From: Ruminococcaceae bacterium UBA3818
Lineage (GTDB): Bacteria > Bacillota > Clostridia > Oscillospirales > Ruminococcaceae
NCBI GenBank assembly: GCA_002369315.1
Contig: DFDW01000009.1
Span: 1-64,000, forward strand
Length of the DNA: 64,000 bases
Direction: 5' to 3'
The position numbers and the translations under genes are program-made. The notes beneath the pieces were generated by a model, which saw only the letters and a list, made by a program, of their open reading frames with translations, ran no database searches and was not told where the DNA came from. Shown one piece after another: positions 33,642 to 42,723 of this stretch; the stretch's first letter is position 1, and the number at the start of each line of letters is the position of its first letter.

Positions 33642-35354
33642 ATGAAGCTTCCATACCAGGTTTTTAATAAATTATTATCCCCATCCTCCAAGTGGAAATT
33701 TGTTTTTTTGATTTTTCTCAGTGCCATCGCCGCTCTTCTGGAAACCCTGAGCGTTTCTATGATATTGCCCTATGTTTTAGCGTTGAGTGATCCGGAGGCC
33801 ATTCTGGAGAATTCTCTGGTTCGGATCCTGAGCAGATGGCTTTCTATGAATCAGGAGAACGTGGTTTATATCCTTTCCGCCGGTCTGGCATTGGTTTTCC
33901 TGCTGAAAAACCTCTATCTCTGGGCGCTGGATGTGGCAAAGCGGAAATTTGTTATGCAGGAATCCTTTTCTACCAGGAAAAGGGTATACCAAATCTACCT
34001 AAATAAACCCTACGCCTATTTTCTGACCCACCACTCCCAGGATATCACCAACATGATTTGTTATTATGTAACCTGGGTCTTTGGTACATTGCAGAATTTA
34101 CTCACCTTTTTCAGCGAAATCCTGGTTCTGATTCTTTTGATGGGATTGATGGTCAAGGTAAATGCGGTGATTACCCTTGTGGTTTTTGCGATCAGCAGCG
34201 GATTTTTTCTTATCACGAGGAAACCGCTGAAAACCAAACTGGAGGCTTTGGGGCGGCAGATCAATAAAACCCATGATAAGATGACAAAAAGCGTCTCTCA
34301 GTCAATCAACGGTATTCGGGAAATCAAACTGCTGCAGCTGGAAGATAAGACTCTGGAGGATTTTGACGCTTACAAAGAAGGAAAGGTAGACGCCGAGGTG
34401 CAGCAGAGCGCACTGCTTTCGGTTCAAAAACGCATGACGGAAGTGTTTGCCATTTTCGTAATTCTTTTTTGTGTATTGCTGTGCGTTCATATGGAGTCAA
34501 CGGCCAGTATGTTCTCCACTTTAGCCCTGGTGGCGATGGTTATGCTGCGCCTTCGTCCCGGTTTAAACCAGATTTTCCATTGCTTGAACTATTTTTCCAC
34601 CTGTACGCCCTCCCTGAGAAAACTGAACAACATCATCAACAGTCAGGATGCTTCTTGGGAATCGGTCAAAGAAAAACCGCTGTCCTTTCAGCATACCATT
34701 CAGGTGGAGAATCTATGTTATTCCTATGATGGAACCCATCCGGTGTTGGCGGATGTAAACATGACGATTCCAAAGGGGAGCATTATCGGTCTGAAAGGAA
34801 TGTCCGGCGGCGGGAAAACCACATTTGCCAATATTCTGTTAGGACTCCTCCAACCGGATGCAGGAAGCGTGCGGGTAGATGGTACCGATATTCACGAACA
34901 TCGTGCCGCATGGTTTCCGCTGGTCAGCTATATCCCTCAGGATATCTTTTTGATGGACAGTACCATCCGGGACAATGTGGTCTTTTTCCGCGAGCAGGAC
35001 GACAGCAGAGTTTGGGATGCATTGGAAAAAGCGCAGCTGTATGATTTTGTAAAAGCCCTGCCCCATGGATTGGATACGGTGGTCGGTGAAAAGGGTGTAC
35101 GTTTGTCTGGCGGACAGCGCCAGAGATTGGGCATTGCAAGAGCGGTGTATCAGGATGCTCAGGTGTTCATTTTTGATGAGCCTACCGCCGCGCTGGATGA
35201 AACATTGGAAAAGGACATCATGGATGTGGTGTTTTCTCTGGAGAATCGCACGATTATTTTGATTGCTCATCGCCTGCATACCCTCAATCGCTGTGACCGC
35301 ATTTATGAAGTGGGAGATCTGCGCGTTCAGGAGGCCGGCCATGTTCTGGATTAG
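33642..35354 (+). CDS. ABC transporter, fused permease/ATPase (PglK/MsbA-like flippase)
   Basis: 570 residues. Six membrane segments in the first 300 residues, then an ATPase with Walker A GMSGGGKTTFAN, signature LSGGQRQRLGIARA, Walker B VFIFDEPTAAL and the H-loop LIAHRLHT. Architecture and location next to glycosyltransferases suggest export or flipping of a lipid-linked glycan. ATG follows AAGGAG. Its last 14 bases overlap the next gene. AT-richer than the flanking housekeeping genes. Confidence 0.92.
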   Translation: MKLPYQVFNKLLSPSSKWKFVFLIFLSAIAALLETLSVSMILPYVLALSDPEAILENSLVRILSRWLSMNQENVVYILSAGLALVFLLKNLYLWALDVAKRKFVMQESFSTRKRVYQIYLNKPYAYFLTHHSQDITNMICYYVTWVFGTLQNLLTFFSEILVLILLMGLMVKVNAVITLVVFAISSGFFLITRKPLKTKLEALGRQINKTHDKMTKSVSQSINGIREIKLLQLEDKTLEDFDAYKEGKVDAEVQQSALLSVQKRMTEVFAIFVILFCVLLCVHMESTASMFSTLALVAMVMLRLRPGLNQIFHCLNYFSTCTPSLRKLNNIINSQDASWESVKEKPLSFQHTIQVENLCYSYDGTHPVLADVNMTIPKGSIIGLKGMSGGGKTTFANILLGLLQPDAGSVRVDGTDIHEHRAAWFPLVSYIPQDIFLMDSTIRDNVVFFREQDDSRVWDALEKAQLYDFVKALPHGLDTVVGEKGVRLSGGQRQRLGIARAVYQDAQVFIFDEPTAALDETLEKDIMDVVFSLENRTIILIAHRLHTLNRCDRIYEVGDLRVQEAGHVLD

Positions 35355-36840
35355 TGTGATTGCCATGTTGGCGGTGCTGGCGGTACTGTCGGTGGGCTGT
35401 ATTCTTGTCAGAATTCTATGCCTCTGTTACCACAACGCCCGGGAGGCATTGAAGAAGCAACCCATTGCGTCGTATTATGATGCGGTGAAGGCCAAGCCGT
35501 CCTATTGTCCCTTGCAGGATATCTCCACAGATCTGAAGATGATGGTAATTGCCCTGGAGGATATGAATTTCTTCCTGCATCATGGATGCAATTGGGAGCA
35601 GATGTTTCTGGCTTTCAGGAAGAACCTCCGCCATGGCAAAATACTGGGCGGCGGCAGCACCATCACGCAGCAGTTGGCAAAAAATATGTACTTAACGCCA
35701 GAGAGCACATACACACGAAAGCTGACAGAATGGTTTCTTGCAAGAAAGCTGGAAAAAGTACTCTGCAAGGAAGAGATTCTGGACCTCTATCTGAACATCA
35801 TTTACTATGGAATGGGTCAGTATGGTATTGGCGATGCCAGCCAGTTTTATTTTTGTGTTTCCCCTGCGGATATCTCATTCAATCAGGCCTTAACTCTGGC
35901 GTCTTTACTTCCGGCGCCTGATTTCTACGGGCCGTTGGCAGATGCAAACGGCTTCTCTCGGGCAAAGGCCAAAGCCCTTCGTTACCTAGTCCGCAACGAT
36001 TTGATAGGGGACGCAGATGCCCGTTTCTTCCAGGCGGCGGAGTATGCCGATTTGCTGGACAGTCAAACGGCGAAAGATTGCAGCACATTATTTGAGAAGT
36101 ATTACCAAACAATTTCTTTAAAGGGTTCTTTACACGCGGACAAGCGGTGCATCCGTTTTCGGGGGAAAGCAATTACATTGAGCGAACCGGTATATAAGTT
36201 TCTGTCTTTGGCCATGAAGATATTAAGAAAACTATATCACAGAGGCAAGGGCCTGAGACTGCGCAACCGCAGACCGACAATCCTTGCAAACAATTGCATT
36301 GGAACCATCATCTATCAAGATTTGGGCCTTCCTTTTCTCAGCCCTACCATCAATCTGACCATTTTTCACAGGGACTTTATGAAATTTCTCAACCATCTTC
36401 CGGAATATCTGGAATCTGATGTCTATCCGCTGGAAGTCAAAGGTGCCTACTACCCGGTTGGTGAAATCCGATATGGAGAAGAATCCGTCCGGCTTAATTT
36501 CATTCATTACGCTTCTTTTGAAGAAAGCAGGAGCAAATGGAATGAGCAGAAGAAGCGAGTAGACCCAGAGAATCTCTTCATTCTGGAATATATAGACTCC
36601 GTAGAGCCGGAGATGATAGAAGAATTTTCGAGGCTGCCCTATTCCCATAAGCGCTTTATCACCAACAAGAATCCTGCGGCCTATGATTGCGTGGAGGCGC
36701 TGGACCTTCTAAATGACAAAGATTATCGCAGAGGAACCGACCAATTGTTACAGCATAAGCCCCAATCCATAAAACGATATCTGGATAACTTTGATTACAT
36801 TTCTTTCTTAAACTGCGAAAAACGGAAAGAGACCGCTTAG
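35341..36840 (+). CDS. GT51 transglycosylase fused to a DUF1919 domain
   Basis: 499 residues. One N-terminal membrane segment (4-28), then a GT51 lipid-II-type glycosyltransferase with all core motifs: LEDMNFFLHHG (catalytic Glu near 72), GGGSTITQQLAKN, TRKLTEWFLARKLE and YLNIIYYGMGQYGIG. From about residue 310 a DUF1919 domain follows: ILANNCIGTIIYQDLGLPF, SPTINLTIFHRDFMKFL, YPVGEIRYG, HYASFEES and RVDPENLFI. No transpeptidase domain. AGGAGG lies six bases before ATG 35341, inside the ABC gene. DUF1919 is otherwise found in exopolysaccharide clusters, so the fusion suggests polymerisation and modification of a wall glycan other than peptidoglycan. Confidence 0.87.
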   Translation: MFWISVIAMLAVLAVLSVGCILVRILCLCYHNAREALKKQPIASYYDAVKAKPSYCPLQDISTDLKMMVIALEDMNFFLHHGCNWEQMFLAFRKNLRHGKILGGGSTITQQLAKNMYLTPESTYTRKLTEWFLARKLEKVLCKEEILDLYLNIIYYGMGQYGIGDASQFYFCVSPADISFNQALTLASLLPAPDFYGPLADANGFSRAKAKALRYLVRNDLIGDADARFFQAAEYADLLDSQTAKDCSTLFEKYYQTISLKGSLHADKRCIRFRGKAITLSEPVYKFLSLAMKILRKLYHRGKGLRLRNRRPTILANNCIGTIIYQDLGLPFLSPTINLTIFHRDFMKFLNHLPEYLESDVYPLEVKGAYYPVGEIRYGEESVRLNFIHYASFEESRSKWNEQKKRVDPENLFILEYIDSVEPEMIEEFSRLPYSHKRFITNKNPAAYDCVEALDLLNDKDYRRGTDQLLQHKPQSIKRYLDNFDYISFLNCEKRKETA

Positions 36841-36853
36841 ATGGAGGTTTTTT

Positions 36854-37846
36854 ATGCCAAAATTCAGCATAGTGGTGCCCATATATAATATGGAAGATTA
36901 CCTGGAGCGCTGCATCCGCTCCATTTTGAATCAAACCTTTCAGGATTTCGAACTGATTTTGGTGGATGATGGGTCCAGCGATTGCTGTCCGGAAATTTGC
37001 AAACGATTTGAACGGATGGATAGCCGCATAACCGTAATACAGAAAGAAAACGGAGGGGTTGCACAGGCGCGTCAGGACGGAGCCTGCGCCGCCGTGGGAG
37101 AATACCTCTGCTTTGTGGATGCGGATGACTGGATCGAAGCGGATTACCTGGAAACGGTAAACAGGTATACAGATACGGACATCATTCAATTCGGAATCTT
37201 CCAGGAGAACGCAGACGGAAGCGTTTCTTTGGTACCTCCCATTGAACCGGAGGGGTTCTATAACAAAGAAGCAATTGCGCAGGCAATCTTCCCGCGCTTG
37301 ATCCATGGTGAGAACTTTACATTCCACTGCACCAATCTCGTCGCCCATGTGGTTCGAAGGGAATTGTGCCTGGCGTGCATGTTAAAGGATGCCCGAGTGA
37401 TACTTGGAGAAGACCTTGCCTGTGTGATACCCTGTGTTTATTCGGCCGAATCTCTGTGTTGTATCTCCAAATGTCTGTATCATTATTGCTACAATCGCGC
37501 CTCTGCCACCAGGGGAATGCTGGCCTATCCATGGGAGGATCCCAAAACCATTGCCGCTCATCTGCGCGGGCAGATGGACCTGTCGTCGTATGATTTTGAA
37601 ATGCAGCTGAAACGCAGAATCGCACACCTGTTATTCTCTATCGCTGTATCGCAAATTCGCCGGAAAGAGAGTTATAGAACCATTAGGCGGGAGATTCTGG
37701 AGAACATTTCCTCCGGGTATTACCGGGAGGTAATCGAACAGGTCGTTTTTCGTGGCTCCATCCAGGGCTATGTAGTGAAGACTACATTGAAATATCGCCT
37801 GATCTGGCCAATCTGGATGTACGCGAAGTGGAAACAGAGGCAGTAG
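36854..37846 (+). CDS. glycosyltransferase family 2
   Basis: 330 residues. GT-A fold: FSIVVPIYNMEDYLERCIRS, LILVDDGSSD, NGGVAQARQDG, FVDADDWIEADYLE (DxD-type metal site) and, later, the ED pair in LGEDLAC, which may supply the base. The C-terminal ~120 residues are helical and basic. Sugar donor cannot be predicted. GGAGG precedes the ATG; 13 bases after the GT51-DUF1919 gene. Confidence 0.93.
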   Translation: MPKFSIVVPIYNMEDYLERCIRSILNQTFQDFELILVDDGSSDCCPEICKRFERMDSRITVIQKENGGVAQARQDGACAAVGEYLCFVDADDWIEADYLETVNRYTDTDIIQFGIFQENADGSVSLVPPIEPEGFYNKEAIAQAIFPRLIHGENFTFHCTNLVAHVVRRELCLACMLKDARVILGEDLACVIPCVYSAESLCCISKCLYHYCYNRASATRGMLAYPWEDPKTIAAHLRGQMDLSSYDFEMQLKRRIAHLLFSIAVSQIRRKESYRTIRREILENISSGYYREVIEQVVFRGSIQGYVVKTTLKYRLIWPIWMYAKWKQRQ

Positions 37847-37894
37847 AAGAGGGGCGTGTCCCCATACTATTTTTCGTTTGAGGAGCGGTGGAAG

Positions 37895-39085
37895 ATGCGA
37901 AGGTTGATTGCCACAATCCAAGAGCAGCCAGCAAGAAAGATGCTGGAAGAAAAACGCCTGTCAGCGTCCTATTGCACCTATGACGAAATCTCCATCTCCC
38001 TGAAAAATGCGGTTCTAAGCATAGAAGACAGTTTGTTCTTTCAGCATCCCGGCTTTACACTGCGCTGCTATTTCCGTGCAATGGTGGAGAATCTGAAGCG
38101 AGGAAAGATCGTACGGGGCGGAAGTACCATCACACTGCAGTTGGCGAAAAATCTCTATCTTACCCAGGAGCGCACCATGCGCCGGAAAATTATGGAGCTG
38201 TTTGCGGCGATTTATCTGGAGCATGCACTGAGCAAAGAGGAAATCATCGAGCTGTATCTGAACATCGTCGATTTTGGCAACGAACAATACGGAATCCGAA
38301 ATGCCTGCCGTTACTATTTTCAAATTGAACCCGCTGCATTAACCCTGAACCAGGCACTCAGTCTGACCTGCTTGCTGCCGAACCCCAAATGGCACAATCC
38401 AAACACTCCGGAGGGGCGATCCCATTTATATTTTTGGCGAGACTGGGCTTTGTCCGAGTTGCATCGGAGGCAACTGCTGACAGAGTCTGAGCTGAATTAC
38501 CTTCGCTGTATTCCATGGGATGCAGCCTTTTCGGGAAGCAACGATGAGCAACGGTATGGCAGCTTTGTGACGGGAACTTCGCCAAAGGCGTACTGGGAGA
38601 AACTGAAGCAGAAATGCGGCATCCTCCTGTGGAAGCGAAAAGTCGCTCAGGCCCGCAGAAGGGTACCGAAACCGGGAAGGGGCGGGAGCTTATATCTCAT
38701 CTTTACAGACAGCTCCAGTTCCAATACTTTGGCACTTTTGGATCTTTTGGATCGCTGCGGCGTCAAGGCCTGTTTTTGTTTAAATGGGATTCTGAAAGAT
38801 GCCCGGCGAGAAGAAATCCAAAAACGGGGACATCGTATTCTGGAGGGTGACTATCCCCGAAAAAATCAGGCCGTCGTATGTAGCTCCTATGAGATCGCAA
38901 ACCGTCCGGAAAGCGTTTTTCGGCAGGTTTTCTCGGAAATTACCCAGCAGAGAAAGACGGAAATTGTCATTCAGGATATCTGGCGTAATGACAATACGCT
39001 GGTAGAGGGAATTGTTCTGGAAGGGCTTCAAAAAGGCTATTCCTTTGAGTTGGTAAGCCGGGATTTCTGCCTTGTGGAACCGTAA
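37895..39085 (+). CDS. second GT51 transglycosylase with a degenerate NodB-like C-terminal domain
   Basis: 396 residues. GT51 core: SIEDSLFFQHPG (catalytic Glu near 43), GGSTITLQLAKN, RRKIMELFAAIYLE, KEEIIELYLNIVDFG. Unusually no N-terminal membrane segment is visible. From about residue 265 the pattern LIFTDSSSSNTLALLDLLDR, GVKACFCLNG and RGHRILEGDYP follows the polysaccharide-deacetylase (NodB) layout, but TFDDG has become IFTDS and the second metal-binding His is not evident, so it is probably non-catalytic. I prefer ATG 37895 (GAGGAG, 9 bases); the GTG at 37856 sits on a purine run. It is 48 bases after the GT2 gene. Confidence 0.8.
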   Translation: MRRLIATIQEQPARKMLEEKRLSASYCTYDEISISLKNAVLSIEDSLFFQHPGFTLRCYFRAMVENLKRGKIVRGGSTITLQLAKNLYLTQERTMRRKIMELFAAIYLEHALSKEEIIELYLNIVDFGNEQYGIRNACRYYFQIEPAALTLNQALSLTCLLPNPKWHNPNTPEGRSHLYFWRDWALSELHRRQLLTESELNYLRCIPWDAAFSGSNDEQRYGSFVTGTSPKAYWEKLKQKCGILLWKRKVAQARRRVPKPGRGGSLYLIFTDSSSSNTLALLDLLDRCGVKACFCLNGILKDARREEIQKRGHRILEGDYPRKNQAVVCSSYEIANRPESVFRQVFSEITQQRKTEIVIQDIWRNDNTLVEGIVLEGLQKGYSFELVSRDFCLVEP

Positions 39086-39278
39086 AAGCATATCATCAAT
39101 ACAGTGCCCCAGCTTAAATTTTTCCAACATTTGCATTTTCCCAACCGGACGATGAATAGAGAAGAGATTTCTCCATAGATGCAATTTCCTGTTTGTTGTA
39201 TGCTGGAGAAAATACCCGTCGAGCGGAACACATTTTACCTGATTCTATACAATCGTAGTTTCAAAAAGAAGGAAACTT

Positions 39279-41243
39279 ATGAAAAAATTTCTGATTACTT
39301 TCCTAATGGTCCTTGGATTTTTCCTTATTAAAGCAGTGCATCCTGCCGATGCCAACACCTGTTGGGTCCGTCTTCTCTTTTGGCTTCTTCTCCTTTTCTG
39401 CGGCATCCTGGTGCTGGTCATTGATAAAAAAACCAGGCGGATGCCGGTAAAGCTATGTGCTGCATGGATGTTCTGCGTTGCGGTTTCTTTATGGATCAAT
39501 TTGGAGGGCACACAAAAGAACACCTTTTCTTTTGTTGGTATTGTACTTTTACAGTCTGTCCTGCTTTTTCTGGCGATGAATATCTCCAACCAGTGCCTGG
39601 GGACAAATTGCCTGAAAGGCTGCATCCCCATCGTCTTATCTGTTTTTGCCTTTTATTTTCTGTCGTTGTGCCTCAAAAGCAGGCTTCCGATGTACTTGTT
39701 TTTTCTCTGCACCGGTGTCATCTCAGTTATAAATTGCCTTGTGGTACAGGTACGGGGAACTCCCGTTCTGGCAGATGATTTTTACGCAATCCGAACAGCG
39801 CTGAATGTGGTTAAACAATATCGCTTGGTTTTGGACGAATATTCTCTGCTCGTGGTTGGCATTTTGATTTTACTGTTTTGGTCTGTAAATAATCTCCCGA
39901 ACGCGCTTCCCATTCATCCCGTGACCAGCATTGTCGCTGCAGTATTCTGCTTCGCGCTGTTCTGGCTTGGCCCGTGGTACAGGAATGTAAATCTGAAAAC
40001 CTGGAATACCCGGGTGCTGGTGTCCCAGAATGGATATTACAGCACATTGATAGGAACCTTGAAGCTCGGAATGATCGGTCCTCCTGACGGCTATTCCCTG
40101 GAAGAAATCGACCATATCGTGATGGAAAATCAGCAATCAGAGACAGAATCTTCGAATGAACAGCCCCCGAACATCATTGTCATTATGAATGAGTCTCTCA
40201 CAGATTTAAATATTGTTGGGGACTTCGCTGTCTCAGAGGATTTTATGCCGTTCATTCATTCTCTGGATGGAGACAATGTGATAAAAAACTGGCTGGTGAC
40301 CAGCAAGGGCGGCGGCACTTCGATTACGGAGAGCGAATTTCTGCTTAGCACAAGCAAGGCAAATTATTGGGAAAGCCTGCCCTTTATCCGAAATATTAAA
40401 ACAGACACGCCGTCGCTGGTTACGGTTCTGAAGGAACAGGGATACTATACTGTGGGTATGCATCCGGCAAAGGGTTCTAATTACAGTCGTTCCACCGTGT
40501 ACCCCTGTCTGGGATTTGATGCACATTATTTTACGGACAACTTGGAATTCGATACGGAAAACCTGTTCAACAATAACATCTCTGATCGCAGCAATTATGC
40601 GCAAATAATCAAGCTGTATGAAAACCGTCCAAAAGAACAGCCCTTCTTCTGTTTTAATGTAACGATTCAGAACCATGGTCCCTATGTCAATTCCGAAGCT
40701 ATTAAGATCACATCCTTTGATGCCAAGGAGGATGTGGAGCATCATCTGGCCTGTATCAAAGAAAGCGATCAGGCCTTCCGGGAGTTGGTAACCTATTTCC
40801 GCGAACAGGAAAACACGATCATCCTGATGTTTGGAGACCACCATCCTGCCTTGGATGACCGATTCTACGAGACACTTCTCGGCAAGAAAATGGAGGCATT
40901 TTCGGAAGAGGACTTTTTGAAGGTTTTGACGGTTCCATATGTTTTATGGGCCAATTACGATATAGATGTGAAAGATCCGGGACGCATCTCCACAAATTAT
41001 CTGGCGCCTTTCTTATTGGCTGCCGCAGGACTTAAGATGAGCGATTTTCAAAGTTACGTATGGTCCATGCATGATAAGCTTCCGGTGGTTCATGGGGGAG
41101 GCTGTATCGACGCAGCGGGAACGATCTATCATTATGACGGAACAGACTATCCTCAGTGGACTAGCGAATACCGTTTGCTGACGTACAATTATCTTTTTGA
41201 TTATTCCCATCGAAAAGAAGCATTCTTCCATATTCAAGAGTAA
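39279..41243 (+). CDS. LtaS-type sulfatase-fold phosphoglycerol transferase
   Basis: 654 residues. About six N-terminal membrane segments, then an extracellular alkaline-phosphatase/sulfatase domain: NIIVIMNESLTD, the catalytic Thr in GGGTSITESEFLL (near 347), TVGMHPAKGSNYSR, NVTIQNHGPY and the metal-binding MFGDHHPALDD. Family members transfer glycerol phosphate from phosphatidylglycerol onto teichoic acids or glycans. AGAAGGAAAC precedes the ATG. The 39086-39278 gap has no gene. A paralogue lies at 58252-60264. Confidence 0.92.
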   Translation: MKKFLITFLMVLGFFLIKAVHPADANTCWVRLLFWLLLLFCGILVLVIDKKTRRMPVKLCAAWMFCVAVSLWINLEGTQKNTFSFVGIVLLQSVLLFLAMNISNQCLGTNCLKGCIPIVLSVFAFYFLSLCLKSRLPMYLFFLCTGVISVINCLVVQVRGTPVLADDFYAIRTALNVVKQYRLVLDEYSLLVVGILILLFWSVNNLPNALPIHPVTSIVAAVFCFALFWLGPWYRNVNLKTWNTRVLVSQNGYYSTLIGTLKLGMIGPPDGYSLEEIDHIVMENQQSETESSNEQPPNIIVIMNESLTDLNIVGDFAVSEDFMPFIHSLDGDNVIKNWLVTSKGGGTSITESEFLLSTSKANYWESLPFIRNIKTDTPSLVTVLKEQGYYTVGMHPAKGSNYSRSTVYPCLGFDAHYFTDNLEFDTENLFNNNISDRSNYAQIIKLYENRPKEQPFFCFNVTIQNHGPYVNSEAIKITSFDAKEDVEHHLACIKESDQAFRELVTYFREQENTIILMFGDHHPALDDRFYETLLGKKMEAFSEEDFLKVLTVPYVLWANYDIDVKDPGRISTNYLAPFLLAAAGLKMSDFQSYVWSMHDKLPVVHGGGCIDAAGTIYHYDGTDYPQWTSEYRLLTYNYLFDYSHRKEAFFHIQE

Positions 41244-41546
41244 CCGATTTGACGAAAGCGGGAGAATCGCCTGCCAATAAAAGCGGTCGGTTGTTCTGAG
41301 TGCTGCACTGCTGCAAGAAATAAAACGGTGCGCTTTTTGCGCAAATTCGTCAATCTGCCTGCTTATCCGTAAATGGCAACGAATTACTTTACCACTTGCA
41401 AGCCACGCATTCAGGTTCCCGTTTCCATTTTTAACTGCTTCGAGCCTCGGCAAGTGTTCAATAACCCCACGTCTGTTATTTTGCCATCTTCTATACCGGC
41501 TATCGAATCAATGCTAAAAAGTATGAAAGGATTGACAGAGAATATT

Positions 41547-42167
41547 ATGATTCAAACGCACAAAGAACTTGCTGCGGCCTGCTTGAATGTGGCACAGAAT
41601 TACAAGACTCTGTATATCATGGGCTGCTTCGGAGCACCTATGACCGTATGGAATAAGAAAAGGTACCTGCAGAACTACAGCTACAATCAGCAGGCCGACA
41701 GGCAAGTTATGATTAAGTCTGCCACTGCCGATACCTTTGGCTTCGACTGTGTGTGTCTCATCAAGGGATTGCTTTGGGGCTGGAACGGCAAAAAGAGAAA
41801 GCCCTATGGCGGAGCAACCTACGCTTCCAATGGTGTGCCCGATGTCACCGCAGACGGCATGATGGCTCTATGCGAGAATGTGTCTACAGACTTCAGCAAC
41901 ATTGAGGTCGGAGAGCTGCTTTGGATGAGCGGTCATGTCGGCATCTATATCGGCAATGGGCAAGCTGTTGAATGTACCCCTGCCTGGAAGAATGGGGTGC
42001 AGGTCACGACAGTGCTCAATGTGAAGCCCGGAACCGGACGCGAATGGATGAAGCACGGAAAACTGCCATGGATTACGTATGACGCCGCGGGAAGCGCCTC
42101 TTCATCCGCAGCCGCAGATACCAAAACATCTTCCGTATCTGAACTTCCTACACCGGGGGACATCTGA
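41547..42167 (+). CDS. NlpC/P60-type hydrolase, truncated
   Basis: About 206 residues. The Cys-peptidase core is visible in TFGFDCVCLIKGLLWGW (nucleophile Cys), SGHVGIYIGNGQAVEC (His) and the tail PAWKNGVQV, resembling clostridial phage endolysins. The reading frame stops at ELPTPGDI, where related endolysins usually continue into a wall-binding domain beginning GDIV, so the 3' end looks cut. The ribosome binding site before 41547 is weak, and the frame is open to 41373 without homology. Probably a prophage-derived remnant at the end of the glycopolymer cluster. No gene lies in 42168-42412. Confidence 0.7.
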   Translation: MIQTHKELAAACLNVAQNYKTLYIMGCFGAPMTVWNKKRYLQNYSYNQQADRQVMIKSATADTFGFDCVCLIKGLLWGWNGKKRKPYGGATYASNGVPDVTADGMMALCENVSTDFSNIEVGELLWMSGHVGIYIGNGQAVECTPAWKNGVQVTTVLNVKPGTGREWMKHGKLPWITYDAAGSASSSAAADTKTSSVSELPTPGDI

Positions 42168-42412
42168 TTTCATCCGTACTGCCATGCAGGTTTCGGATAG
42201 CTTTGAAGCAAGAGATAGATTACGGCACCCCTTCTGTACACGGCCCTTCCCGAATCGGTGAATTTCGGTTAGCAAATGGGCCAATCTCAGACGGTGGCAG
42301 AAAGAACTGATTTTAACGGTTTGATTACGCCAAAATGCCGAAAATCGCCTTGCCTTTTCTAAAAAGCGAGCTGTCCTTTCTATGGCCCTGAGCCGATTTG
42401 GGGCAAATAAGC

Positions 42413-42455
42413 AAAAAAGAAAAGCCCAGCAAACCCGCTTGTTTACTGGACTTTT
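42413..42455 (-). terminator. tRNA-Ser terminator
   Basis: Minus strand: GTCCAGTAAAC-aagc-GGTTTGCTGGGC followed by TTTTCTTTTTT, directly after the tRNA CCA. Confidence 0.8.
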
Positions 42456-42546
42456 TGGCGGAAGCGGTGGGATTCGAACCCACGAGCCCCGTTAGGGACT
42501 ACCGCATTTCGAGTGCGGGCCGTTATGACCACTTCGATACGCTTCC
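42456..42546 (-). tRNA. tRNA-Ser (anticodon CGA)
   Basis: Minus strand begins GGAAGCG and ends CGCTTCC-G-CCA, giving a 7-base acceptor stem with encoded CCA. The anticodon arm is CCGCA-CTCGAAA-TGCGG, so the anticodon is CGA (codon UCG). A long variable arm (TAGTCCCTAACGGGGCT) marks a class II serine tRNA, and the T arm is GTGGG-TTCGAAT-CCCAC. Confidence 0.95.
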
Positions 42547-42723
42547 GTATGGATTCCCCGACAGGCGCGGAAACCTTTTGTGCATTTCATTTTAGCAAAG
42601 ATTCTGCTAAAAGTCAATCGCCCGGCGCATGTTTTCCGGCTTGTGGCAAAAGAGCGGTTGTTGTATAATGAAACGCGGACAGATTTTTTCCAATCAAAAC
42701 GGAAGATAAAAAAGGTGGCATAT

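Noticed and set aside
37856..37894. GTG start for the second GT51 gene
   Set aside because: The GTG sits directly on the purine run with no spacing; ATG 37895 has GAGGAG at 9 bases. The extra 13 residues do not add a membrane anchor.
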